From NCBI RefSeq assembly GCF_008728515.1, contig NC_044995.1:38155542-38219541 (forward strand): a stretch of DNA of 64,000 nt, written 5' to 3'. Both the position numbers and the translations under genes were made by a program. Shown piece by piece: positions 19,596 to 30,914 of this stretch. The notes beneath the pieces were generated by a model, which saw only the letters and a program-made list of their open reading frames with translations, was not told where the DNA came from and made no database searches. The DNA comes from Papio anubis (taxonomy: Eukaryota > Chordata > Mammalia > Primates > Cercopithecidae). How positions within the stretch are numbered: position 1 is the first letter of the stretch; every line of letters starts with the position of its first letter.

Positions 19596-20298
19596 GAAGA
19601 ATAAGGTGGGCGTGGCTAGAAGGTCAGCGTCTCCAAGTTCCCAGGGGTGTCTGGTGGCCCGTGTGTCCTGCCCGTGATTCTTGAAGTCTTAACTTTGAAG
19701 TCCCTCAGGGTGGGAGGTGACAGGCTGTCTCCTCTCGATCCCAAACCCTGAACTTTGGTGCGTGGGGGTTGGGGGTGTATCTATGTACGTTCCCCGCATG
19801 AGTTCCTATATATATCCTCCTGTGTGTCTGTTTGTTGTATGTAACTGTGTGTGCATGTGTGTGTACTTGGGCCTGGAAGGCGGACACGGGGGAGGAGGTG
19901 GTCAGGACCTGGCAGACAAAGAGCCCATTATGGGGGTTCCAGCGACACGAAGAGCCCTCTGGGGGTCTCCGCGGGGTCACGGTGATGGCCCAGGCTGTCT
20001 AGACTGGCAAGCAAGGGTGCCTCATTTCAGTGATACCTGCGTGGGCTCCCTCAGGTCCCGCCCTCCGCAGGCCGTCTCCCCCACTTCCTTTGCAGCTGCG
20101 GGAGTCTTTCATGCCAGGGGTCCTCAGACAAGGGGCTCCTCTGTCCCACCCAGCCCATGGGCGGTGGGTGGGCTAGGAGCCCAGCTTCCTTCCCAGGCCT
20201 GCCAGATGTGAGGCCAGGATTGGGGAAGGCGAGGAGGTTCTGGCTTCTCCAGGATTGGGACTGGGGACTATGGAGGGGCCAAGTTGAAGGAAAATTCA

Positions 20299-20709
20299 GG
20301 CCGGGCGCAGTGGCTCAAACGCCCGTAGTCCCAGCGCTTTGGGAGGCCGAGGCAGGAGGATCACTTGAGCCCTGGAGTTCAAGATCAGCCTGGGCAACGC
20401 AGGGAGACCTCGTCTCTACAAAAAATAAATTTAGGCCGGGCGCGGTGGCTCACGCCTGTAATCCCAGCACTTTGGGAGGCCGAGGCGGGCGGATCACAAG
20501 GTCAGGAGATCGAGACCACAGTGAAACCCCGTCTCTACTAATACAAAAAATTAGCGGTGGTGGGCGCCTGTAGTCCCAACTACTCAGGAGGAGGCTGAAG
20601 CGGGAGAATGGCAGGAACCGGAGATGAGGCTTGCAGTGAGCTGAGATGGCCACTGCACTCCAGCCTGAGGCGACAGCGAGACTCCGTCTCAAAAAAAAAA
20701 AAAAATAAA
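20299..20709 (+). mobile_element. Alu left arm followed by an AluY with many small deletions
   Basis: 20299-20432 is a left-arm Alu ending in AAATAAATTTA. 20433-20709 is otherwise a young AluY but is missing several short internal blocks (for example after GAGATCGAGACCA and near ATTAGCGGTGG). Confidence 0.8.
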
Positions 20710-20741
20710 TAAATGAAATAAATTTAAAAAGAATATATATA

Positions 20742-21025
20742 TTTTTGTTTTGTTTTGTTTTTGTTTGAGGCAGTCTGCTCTGTCACCAGGCTGGAGTGCG
20801 TGGCGAATCTCGGCTCACTGCAACTTCCGCCCTGAGATTCGCCATTCTCCGCTCAACATAACTGGGACCTGGCGCCGCCACCTCGCCGGCTTCTTCCCTG
20901 TGACTGGCAATGAAGACGGGGTTTCACCCGTAACCAGCATGGTCTCGATCGCCGACGCAAATGATCGCCCATCTCGGCTTACTCCCAAAAATGCTGGATG
21001 ACGAGCTCACAGCGCCAGCAAATAT
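20742..21025 (-). mobile_element. Heavily scrambled minus-strand AluY
   Basis: Recognisable Alu words (CTCGGCTCACTGCAACTTCC, GGGGTTTCACC, ATGGTCTCGATC) are separated by dense short indels, unlike normal Alu decay by CpG transitions. Confidence 0.7.
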
Positions 21026-21504
21026 TTTAAATAAGGGAAATTCAGACACTTCTACTGAGGCTTATGGTGCTGGGTGACCCGGGTCTGGGTCAGGGTGGGC
21101 TCCGCCTCAAGAAATCTTGCAGGATATTTCTATGGGTCTATAAATAGGGGCTTCAGGTCCAAGCTACTTTGCTGAGCTATTTTGGGGGGTTCTGTGGGTG
21201 TCTGTAAGTCCAGGTGGGAGTGTGCTATAGCAGGTGGCTGTCTCTCCACCAGTTGTGTGTGTGTGTGCGTGTGTGTGTGAGTTCCTGTCGGCTTCTGTTT
21301 GTGTGTGGATGTCAGCGTTCCTGTGGGTGTATATCACGCTAATTGTGCATAATTCCAGGTCGACGTGTGAGCCAGTGTGCGTGGGTGTCTGATGTCTGCT
21401 GGTGTCACTATGAGTGACTGGAGTCTGTATCATCCAGTCATGGTGTCCCCCCCATCCCATTCCCCACTAAAATGTCAGGTGTGGGAGGACAGGGATTTCA
21501 CTCT

Positions 21505-21755
21505 TTTTTTTTTTTTTTTTTTTGAGACTAGGTCTCGCTGTCATCCAGGCTAGAGTGCAGTGGTGCCATCATAGCTCACTGCAGCCTCAAACTCCTGGGC
21601 TCCAGCGATCCTCCCGCCTCAGTCTCCCTAGTACCTGGGACTATAGGCACACACCACCACGCGCAGCTAATTTTTTTTAACTCCTGGTCTCAAGTGATTC
21701 TGCCACCTAGGCCTCCCAAAATGCTGAGATTACAGGCGTGAACCACTGTCCTCTT
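21505..21755 (-). mobile_element. Alu, minus strand
   Basis: T run, then GAGACTAGGTCTCGCTG and a right arm with an internal deletion near 21670. Confidence 0.8.
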
Positions 21756-21841
21756 TCAGATTTCCCTCTTGTTCACAGCTGCATCCCCAGTGCTAGAACA
21801 GTGCCGGGTACATAACAGATGCTCGATAAATGAGTACTGGG

Positions 21842-22147
21842 GCCAGGTGCAGTGGCTCACGCCTGTAATCCCAACATTTTGGGAGGCCAAGGTGGGCGGA
21901 ATCACCTGAGGTCAGGAGATCAAGACCAGCCTGGACAACATGGTGAAACCCCATCTCTACTAAAAATACAAAAATTAGCTTGGCGTGGTAGCGGGCACCT
22001 GTAATCCCAGCTACTGGAGGCTGAGGCAGGAGAATCGCTTGAACCTGGGAGGTGGAGATTGCAGTGAGCCAAGATCGTGCCACTGCACTCCAGCCTGGGT
22101 GACAAAGCAAGACTCTGTCTCCCAAAAAAAAAAAAAAAAAAAAAAAA
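21842..22147 (+). mobile_element. Alu, plus strand, with long A tail
   Basis: Full-length S-type element ending in about 25 A residues. Confidence 0.85.
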
Positions 22148-22469
22148 CAGTGAGTATTGGGTTTCTGGGGATTTCTGCCTGCCCGTGTGTCATTTCCCCA
22201 TGAGTCTGTGCATGCCAGTGTGTGTGCATGTGTTAATTGTGTCTGTGTGTATGTCAGTATTACTGTAGATGTGCAGGTGTCCGAGTGCCTAAACAAGCCT
22301 CAGGGTAGGTGACGATGGGCATATGACCACTGGGTTCATGCTCATATATCTTTGTGGGTGACAGTGTCATTGTGGGTGGCTAGGAGGATCCATTTTACTG
22401 TGGACAACTGTGTGTCCACGTGTGCAGTTGTGTTCTTGGGCAGGGATGGTCTGTATGTGTATATGTCAA

Positions 22470-23512
22470 GACTACTAAGACCCACTACACGGGAGACTAA
22501 GGTGGGAGGATCGCTTGAGCCTGAGAGTTTGAGGCTGCAGTGAGAGCTATGATCGTGCCACTGAACTCCAGCCTGGGTGACAGAGCCAAACCCTGTCTCA
22601 AAAAACAAAACAAACAAACAAAAATTTGGGCCAGGCATGGTGGCTCAGCGCTCTGGGAGGCCAAGGTCGGGGGACAGCTAGAGCTCACGAGTTCGAGACG
22701 AGCCTGGGCAACCGGCAAAACTCCATCTCTACAAAAAATACAAAAATTATCCAGGTGTAGTGGTGCACACCTGTACTCCCAGCTACTCAGGAAGCTGAGG
22801 TGGGAGGGGTGCTTAAGCCCAGGAGGTGGGCCTAGATTGCAGTGAGCCTAGATCGCACCACTGCACTCCAGCCTAGGCAGCAGAGTGAGACCCTGTCTCA
22901 AAAAAAGTAAAATAAGGCCGGGCGCGGTGGCTCAAGCCTGTAATCCCAGCACTTTGGGAGGCCGAGACGGGCGGATCATGAGGTCAGAAGATCGAGACCA
23001 TCCTGGCGAATACGGTGAAACCCTGTCTCTACTAAAAAATACAAAAAACTAGCCGGGCGCGGTGGCGGGCGCCTGTAGTCCCAACTACTCGGGAGGCTGA
23101 GGCAGGAGAATGGCGTGAACCCGGGAGGCGGAGCTTGCAGTGAGCTGAGATCCGGCCACTGCACTCCAGCCTGGGCGGCAGAGCAAGACTCCGTCTCAAA
23201 AAAAAAAAAAAAAAAAAAAGTAAAATAAAAAACGGTGGCCAGGCGCGACGGCTCACACCTGTAATCCCAGCACTTTGGGAGGCTGAGGTGGGCGGATCCC
23301 CTGAGGTCAGGAGTTCAAGACCAGCCTGGCCAACATGGTAAAACCCTGTCTCTACTAAAAATACAAAAATTAGCCGGGTGTGGTGGTACACGCCTGTAAT
23401 CCCAGCTACTCAGGAGGCTGAGGCAAGATAATTGCTTGCCAGGAGATCGTGCCACGGCATTCCAACCTGGGCAGCTGAGAGAGACTCCATCTCTACATAA
23501 ATAAATAAGTAA
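22470..23512 (+). mobile_element. Run of four plus-strand Alus
   Basis: A right-arm piece at 22470-22625, an old element at 22629-22914, a young AluY of Old World monkey type at 22917-23220 (AAAACTAGCCGGGCGCGG, GATCCGGCCACTGCA), and an S-type element at 23236-23512 missing part of its right arm. Confidence 0.85.
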
Positions 23513-24199
23513 ATAAAAATTAAAAAGATGACCTTGTGTGACCTGCTGTCAGATGTGTTTCTGCAGGCTTTGTACCATGTGTGTGGGGCGGGGGCAGGGT
23601 TGGGGGGTGACTGTGGGTAACTGTGAGTGTGCAGGTGTGAACTTGCTCGGGCGGACACATGGATGTCTGTGTGTCCCAGGTACTGTGAACAATGGAGTCG
23701 GAGTCTGTGTGTGCCTGACTGGTGGGCTTTAGGGATCTGTGTTTGTCGTTGCTACCCTGAGTGACATTCTGTGGGTGAACACCCACTTCTGTGTGTCAGT
23801 GTTATGCGAAAGGCGGTGTCTATGTTGTAGCCGCCTTCGTTGGTGGCTCCATTTCTCCGTGTGGCAGCCTTTCAATGGGCAGTATCCCTGGATGTCCGAG
23901 CCCTTGTGGGTGACGTGTCTACACACGTGGCAGTGTTATTGTGGGGGACTGTATGTGTGTGTCAGCATCACTTTGGGCTGTGTATTAATCGGGGTGCTGT
24001 ACATCTGTGTATAGCGTGTGATTTTGGGGGTCTCCACCAGGGCCTTGGGAATATCTAATCGTGGCTGGGTTCATGCATCTGCCAGCAGTCCAGGGTGTGG
24101 AATGGGTAAAGAAGGAGATGAGGGGAGGGGAACCGAAGCGTGGGGCGGTGGGGGGGACCTCTCAGTCCTTATCAGCCAATGAGGTGTCTTCTCCACCCT

Positions 24200-25500
24200 C
24201 CCACCCCCAACCTGCCCTCCAGGGCAGGTCGCTGTGAAAGGCGCCCTGTCGCTTTAAAAGGGCTCCCCGGCAGTGGGATTCGGGGCCATTTTTCCTTTTT
24301 ATGGCCAGTTTGGGAGGGCGGGTTCCTTCTCGCAAACCTTGGCCCCAGTAAATACCCTGCAGCTGCTGCCGGTAATGACAGGCCGGAGGGGCGGCCCGCG
24401 CTGGGCGCCAGGGCTTCCGGAGGCGGCGCAGCTGCAGCACCCCCAGCCCGCGGCCAGGCCTGAGCGGGGCCCCCGCCGGGATCGGTCTCCGCAGGCCCGA
24501 GCGCCCATGAACTTGGCCGGAGCAGCCTTCACGAACGCGCGCGCGCCGGGCCGGACTCTCTCCTGGCATTCAATTTCCGAGCGCCCCACCCGCCCCGCGC
24601 CCCCAAGAACAAAGCTCGCCGCCGCCCCGCCCGTGGCCTCCCCGCGCGCGGTCAGGTGTCGGGCGGTCGGGGCGCCACTGTCCCCACGCCCCCCATCGCA
24701 CGTCTCCGCCCCGCGGGGGCATCTCCGCTCGCCCTCCCGCTGGCGGCCCCGGCTCGGGGACTTGGGGGCCTGTCCCCTTTGCAGAATCTGACCCTCCTGA
24801 CGCCCCCTCTCCGGAAAGGCCAGACACAGAGATGCCGCCGGGGCCTCCCCGCCCCCCTTCCCATCCCCAACAACAATGGAGGGCCGGGCCGCAGAGGCCG
24901 GGGCGCCCGCCCCGGGGCCGCGAGCAGGTGCGCGAGGGGGCTGCGGCCGCGTCCCGCCCCGCCCCGCCGCGCCCCCTCCCCGCGGGCGGCCCCCGCCCCG
25001 CCCGTGTTCCCGGTCTGCCCGGCGCCCGCGCTCACCTCCACTGGGGCCGCCGCCGCATTTCCCCCTCTTCTTTCCAAAACCCGCCCGGAAAAGCCCCCCG
25101 GGCCCGAGGCGCCTGCACGGGAAATTGCATTTCGGCGGCTCCGGGCCGGGCGGGGGCTCCCTAGGCCGTGGGCGGGGGGGGGAGGGGGCCGCGGGGCTCC
25201 GGCGCCGGCTCGAACCCGTGGCCGCCGCCTCCCGCCCGCCCGCCTGTCTGTCTCGGTGACGTGCCCGCGCTCCCCGCCGCCGCCCCCTCCCTCCTCCCAG
25301 CGCCGCGCCGGGCGGTGGGTCCAGCCGCGGCCGTGCGCGCCCCGAGGCCTCCCGCCAGGCGCACCGGGACGCACTCGGGGGATGCCCGTGGGTCTACAAG
25401 ACGCAGCCTCCGGGGCCCGCGCGGGGGAATCGGGGACACGGAGGCGCGGGCGGGCACACGCAGGGACCCAGACGCACGCAGACCTCAAAGGCGCCGGGGG
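24200..25500. promoter_or_regulatory. CpG island with candidate promoter
   Basis: A CpG-dense stretch of about 1.3 kb. The plus strand has CTTTAAAAGGG (about 24252). The minus strand has a good splice donor, TGGAG/GTGAG, at 25036/25035, below a GC-rich segment that could be a first exon starting between about 25150 and 25450. Minus-strand transcription would run toward miR-181c/d, 10.6 kb away. It may be bidirectional. Long open frames here are caused by GC bias. Confidence 0.6.
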
Positions 25501-26110
25501 GGAGCACACGCGCACAAAGGCATGCGGGCCACAGACACAGGGAACGGTGTGCAGGGGGCTGTGAGACACACACCCAAGGGAGGGGGTGGCGGGACGTACA
25601 GGCGTGCCGGGCCGCACGGGGGTGGTCATAAAACCCAGCTACACACAGAGGGACACCCGGGGGCACCAGACACATGCAAGATACACAGACACTCCAGGAC
25701 AGGAGGGAAGGTCCTTAGAACCGAAATATACAAAAACACGGCTGAACCCCGGGCGCACACAGCTCACACAAGACACACGGACACGCAGGAGATCACAGAC
25801 ACACTGGGGTATCCACAGACCTGAGATATACCTCTCAACATACACACGCAGTACCCCAGGTACACAGCCACAGGAACACCATGACACACACAAAATAACA
25901 CATGGATATACACATAGAACCAGAACACACCCATAGAGACACACACAGATCTACAAAGTTCACAGACACACACATATATGCACAGCCACTCAGGTCAAAT
26001 GGACCAGTCGCAGAGGCAGAGAAACAGAACCAACAGCCTCATGCACAAGACCCCCAGCAGGTCCCAGAGACACAGGGGTCCACATAGACACACACACAAT
26101 TCAGGGGCAC
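25410..26110. repeat. CA-rich degenerate array right of the CpG island
   Basis: Plus-strand words ACACAC, CACAGACAC and ACACACGG recur irregularly for about 700 bases. It is the strand complement of the TG-rich arrays to the left of the island. Confidence 0.6.
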
Positions 26111-26964
26111 GTGGGGACGTGTTCCTGGGACTGTGAGACAAATATGTATACAGGCCAGGTGCACAGACCGCATGCCATCTGTACAAAGGATGGGGTTCCT
26201 CGGATCTCCCAAAGATCCTTGCACAGACTACCCCCTCATACACTCCCCGAGACACCGCCCCCCCACCCCGCCCCGCCCAGGTATAAGAGCATGCACAAGG
26301 CAGGAATGATCGTACCCTGGCTGAGGCTCCACACACTGCCCCTGCCCGCAGTGGCCACCGCGGCTGGTAGAGGAAGGTCACATCAGGGCAAACCATGGCG
26401 CCAGGCAGCCTCCCATTGGCCCGGGCTGAGCTGACAGATTTCTCATTCTGTTTATTTATCCCCTACCCCAGTCTGAGAGGGGGATGGAGAAACCTTGGCT
26501 GCCCCCCTTCCAAGCCCAGGCCTTAACCCTTATGGGGCCATGGCCCTTCCCCACCTGACCGCACCCCTCCCTTCCTTTCAGCCCCCTCCACCACAGTCCT
26601 GCCTCAGTTTCTCCTTGACAGGTTCACCTCCCACATCGTCCAACTGCCTTCAGGTCTCAGCCCAGAAAGTCTGGTTCCAGGTCCAGGAGAGTGGAGGTCT
26701 CCAGGATCACTCCCCGCATCCCCAACCCCACCAAAGGTTAGAGGGGCCAGCCCTAGTCTATACCTAACCTCTCCCAAAGGAAGTCTTTCCCCAGAGTGGG
26801 GATGGAGAGATACTTGCAGGGGAGAGAATGAGAGTTCACTGCAATCTAGTAATCATACCTCAATAAGGTGGGGGAGTAATCAGCTCTGTTGATGCCCCTC
26901 CTGTGCCACCCGCCCCCTCCCCCCCTCCACCGGCCAGCCCTTCTTACAGAAAAGGAGCAAGGGG
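26111..26964. other. Unique non-coding stretch
   Basis: Contains a short promoter-like patch at 26380-26430 (ACCATGGCGCCAGGC, CCATTGGCCC). No exon or RNA gene is recognised. Confidence 0.4.
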
Positions 26965-27262
26965 GCCGGGTACAGTGGCCCAAGCCTGTAACCCCAGCAC
27001 TTTGGGAGGCCAAGGCAGGAGGATCGCTTGAGGCCAGGAGTTCAAGACCAGCCTGGGCAACACAGAGAGACACTGTCTCTACAAAAATAAAATAAAATTT
27101 TTAAAAAATTAGCCAGGTGTGGTGGTGAGTGCCTATAGTCCCAGCTACTTGTAGGAGGCTGAAGCAAAAGGATCGCTTAAGCCCAGGAGTTCAAGGCTGC
27201 AATGAGCTGTGATCGCGCCACTGCACTCCAGCATGTGCAACAGAGACTTCATCTCTAAAAAA
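26965..27262 (+). mobile_element. Alu, plus strand
   Basis: Old element with both arms; A-rich tail at about 27255. Confidence 0.85.
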
Positions 27263-27504
27263 AAAGGGTAATGGGGAAGGAGTTCCTCTCTTAGAAAAAG
27301 AGGTGGAGGGGGTTGGGGAGGGACTTGCTCTGGAATACTCAACATTCACATTTATTCATTCAATCATCCATCCATCCATAGAAATGTATAAACTTCATCT
27401 CCCATCCAGACCAGGGCAACCTCTGAGGCAGGGACTATTCTATTTATCTAGAGGGGTGGGGGCCCAGGGTAGAGTTCTCCCCAACTGTATTTTGGAACCT
27501 TCTT

Positions 27505-27931
27505 CCTGGTCCCAGAAGGGCCTATCATCATCTCAGACTCTTCCCAGCAAGCCAATGAAGTGAATACTGCCATTTCCACAGATGGGCAACCGAGGCCCAA
27601 ACGGGGGCTGCCCTTGCCCAAGGTGGCACCGCCTGTAAGAGGCAGAGCTGGGGCCAGGCGCGGTGGCTCACGCCTGTAATGCCAGCATTTTGGGAGGCCG
27701 AGTCGGGCGGATCACGAGGTCAGGAGTTCGAGACCAGCCTGACCAACACGGTGAAACCTCGTCTCTACTAAAAATACAAAAATTAGCCGGGCGTGGTGGC
27801 ACGCGCCTATAATCCCAGCTACTCAGGAGGCTAAAGCAGAAGAATCGCTTGAACCTAGGAGGCGGAGGTTGCAGTGAGCCGAGATCGCGCCACTGCACTC
27901 CAGCCTGGGCCACAGAGCGAGACGCCGTCTC

Positions 27932-27962
<31 letters not shown>

Positions 27963-28000
27963 GAGCTGGAATTCTTTTTGTGCGAGGCCTTTTCCCCCTG
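27505..28000 (+). mobile_element. AluS inserted into an ancient MIR
   Basis: The MIR-like sequence before about 27650 (CACAGATGGGCAACCGAGGCC) is split by an Alu (about 27651-27957) flanked by AGGCAGAGCTGG on both sides. Confidence 0.8.
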
Positions 28001-28052
28001 TCTGGTCTCCAGGACCGGCCAGCTGTCCGGCCCGCTGAATTTCCTGCAGCCA

Positions 28053-28065
28053 CCAGCAGGGGGCA
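28053..28065 (+). promoter_or_regulatory. CTCF-like motif, plus strand
   Basis: CCAGCAGGGGGCA is an exact fit to the CTCF core, embedded in CACCAGCAGGGGGCAGC. It lies in unique DNA at 28000-29100 that has no recognisable gene. Confidence 0.6.
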
Positions 28066-28099
28066 GCAAAGTCCAGCGCCCTCCCAGCTGTAGGGGCCG

Positions 28100-29104
28100 G
28101 CGGGACTGATCTCAGCTCTCAGCGCAGTCTCCTCCCCGCCACCTCCTACTCCACGGTAGCTGAGGACTCTGCCTGGACACCCCAGGCTGGAGCCTCCGCT
28201 GCCCAAATGCAGAGGCCCCAGAAGGAAGGGCCCCTTCTTAAATAAAGCCCCCTAGAACTGCCGTCCCCACAAATGTCCAACTCACTCGGTGTTTCTCTAC
28301 GTCTAACTCTCCTTCTTGCTGCAACGCATTTGCCAGGGCGGGCGGCCTCTGCATTCCAGAACTGGGTCAGACCAGGAGAGAGGATTCCTGGATCCTGGCC
28401 CAGTGGCCAATCCGCCCTGGGCTTCTCACCCCCCAGACTCCTCTGAAGATCCCCAGAGCCCAGCACAGGATGGGAGGAGCGGTGGGGGAAGCCCCAGCGC
28501 CCCAGACGCCTTAGGGCGTGGGAACTGCCCTCCTCCCTACACAACCCCGGTCCCCAGTTCCTGGGGCCCCTGCCAGTGCTGACTCATAGGGGGAGCCCAG
28601 GGCTGCGACACACCAGCAGCTCTTCCTGAACCTCTCCCTGGGAGTTTTCACCTCTTGTCCCCTTGGGGGTCTCCGTGGGGACCCAAGGTGGGTGTGAGAG
28701 TCAGGCAGCCCTTCTCAACTCCATCAGCCCGGAACTCCAGCCCCCGAAGTCCCCCAAGGCTGTGGCCATTGGATACTGGGTGGATGTGTCAGGGGGTCTT
28801 GGGTACTGCCCCTGTGTACTCAGATGTGGGTGTAGCTTGCACACTCAGTCATCGACTGAGAGAAAGCCCCGAGGAGGCAAAGCCTAGGCCGTGTGAGTGC
28901 TTACCTCCGCACCCCACCGGAGTCTGGGCAGGGACACTCCAGGACCAGAACGAAGCCCTGGGCTTGGAGCTTATTTCCTCAACCGCAAACCATCTTCTCC
29001 CGCCATCTTCCCGGTCTCCGGAAATGGCGGCTCCATCCTCCCAGCTGCTCAGACAAAAACCTTTATTAACAGATGCAACCCATTAACAATTTTGGTTACT
29101 GTGC
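28100..29104. other. Unique non-coding stretch
   Basis: Moderately GC-rich DNA without repeats. I see no exon I can support. Confidence 0.4.
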
Positions 29105-30566
29105 GCTTTTTTTTGTTTTTTTGAAACAGGGTCTGGCTCTGTCGCCCAGGCTGGAGTACAGTGGCACGATCTCTGCTCACTGTATCCTCCGCCTCCCGGA
29201 TTTCTTTCAGCCTCCCAAATAGCTGGGGCTGCAGGCACCTGCCACCACGCCTGGCTAATTTTTTTGTGTTTTTAGTAGAGATGGGTCTTGCGATGTTGCC
29301 CAGGCTGGTCTCGAATTCCTAGACTCAAGCAATCCACCCGTCTCGGCCTTTTAAAGTGCTGGGATTATAGGCATGAGCCACCGCGCCCAGGCTGGTTACT
29401 GTCCGGTCTAATACATCCAGAATCCTGCCTTCTCCATGACGCCACCCTAGTCACCGGCTCCCATCATCTCTCCCCAGAATTACTGCAGTTGCCACCTCTC
29501 TGCATGCCTTGCAGCCCTCGACAGTCTGTCCCCATACCCCCAAACCCCTGTTTGCCCCTCCCCACCACAGCAGCGGGGCCGGGGGGAGCGGTGCGGGGGG
29601 CGCCTGTTAACACCCAAGTCAGGTCCAGTCCCTCCTCCCCTCAGAACCCTCAATGGCTCCCACCTTAATCAGAACAAAAGCCAAAGTCCTCCCCAGGACC
29701 CAGAAGGCTTTGCACAATCTCTCCTGTCTCCTCTCTGCCTCGCCCTCTCTACTCCCTCCCTCATTCACTCCATTCCAGACCTCCTTAGACCATGTCTCAA
29801 ATACACCAGGCACGGTCCAGCCTCCCAGCCTTTGCACAAGCTGCTTCTTCTGCCAGGGACTTACTGTCCCCCGATTCTCACATCTTTCCCCTTCACTCCT
29901 TCAGATCTCTGCTCAGGTATCACCTCCCCAGTGAGTTTCCCTGACTACCCTCTTTTTTTTTTTTTTAATTTTTTTTTAGACGGAGTCTTGCTCTCTTACC
30001 CGGGCTGGAGTGCAGTGGCACGCTCTCAGCTCACTGCAACCTCCACTTCTCGGGTTCAAGTGATTCTTCTGTCTCAGCCTCCCGAGTAGCTGGGATTACA
30101 GGCACCCACCACCATGCCCGGCTAATTTTTTTTGTATTTTTAGGAGAGACAAGGTTTCACCATGTTACCCAGGCTGGTCTCAAACTCCTGAGCTCAGGCA
30201 ATCCACCCACCTCAGCCTCCCAAAGTGCTGGAATTACAGATGGAGCCACCGAACCCGGCCGACTCCCCTATTTCAAAATTGCACCCATCTTGGTTTCTCC
30301 TCTTTATTTCTCACAGCCCTGTCACCTTTCAACAGGCTACATGCTTCACTACGCATCTTGTTTCTTATCTGTCTCCTGTACTCGATTGTCAGCTCTGCCA
30401 GCACAATAGGTGTTGTCTTTTTTTTTTTTTTTTTTTTTTTTTTGGAGAGATTGAGGGGTCTCACTTTGTTGCCCAGGGTGGTCTCAAACTCCTGGGTTCA
30501 AGCGATCCTTATGCCTCAGTCTCCCAAAGTGCTGGGATGACAGACGTGAGCCACCGTGCCCAGCCT
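29105..30566 (-). mobile_element. Minus-strand Alus with an L2 fragment between
   Basis: Alus at 29105-29393, 29951-30261 and a half element at 30418-30566. 29690-29950 resembles an ancient L2 (TTTGCACAAGCTGCTTCTTC ... TTCCCTGACTACC). Confidence 0.8.
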
Positions 30567-30914
30567 ACAATGTTTGTCTTCATCACTGCTGGAGAACTTA
30601 AGAAAGGCCCTTAATCAATATCTAGTGAATTAATGCATTAATAATCACTATGTCCCTGGCACGTGTGTTGGGGGAGGTGATGGGAAGTGGGGGAGGGACA
30701 AAACAGACTTGGAGCTTGCCTGCCACCATCTGGCAGGGGGCTAGTCATGTAGCTAGCCAATTACAATGAAGACTTTTCAGTGCGGAGAGCAAAGGCCCAG
30801 CCTGGAGGATAAAGTGCAATCCGGGAAGGCTGTTGAGGAGGTGACGTCTTGTAGGGACTTGATCAGTAAGGAGTTTGGATTTAAGTATGATGACAAGGCT
30901 TAGGGGTTTTTGTT

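Larger units (their letters stand above)
21185..24060. repeat. TG-rich degenerate arrays interleaved with Alus
   Basis: Plus-strand TG-rich, TGTGTGTC-like degenerate sequence occurs at 21185-21440 (with a (TG)n core at 21255-21279), 22180-22480 and 23535-24060. Positions 21775-21840 look like an ancient L2 3' end. Confidence 0.6.

Noticed and set aside
24280..24310. SRF CArG box near CCTTTTTATGG
   Set aside because: The A/T core is seven bases, not six, so it does not match the consensus.
24652..25629. Long open frames on both strands of the CpG island (up to 325 codons)
   Set aside because: Low-complexity Pro/Arg/Gly/Ala content, overlapping frames on both strands and no known motif; GC bias removes stop codons.
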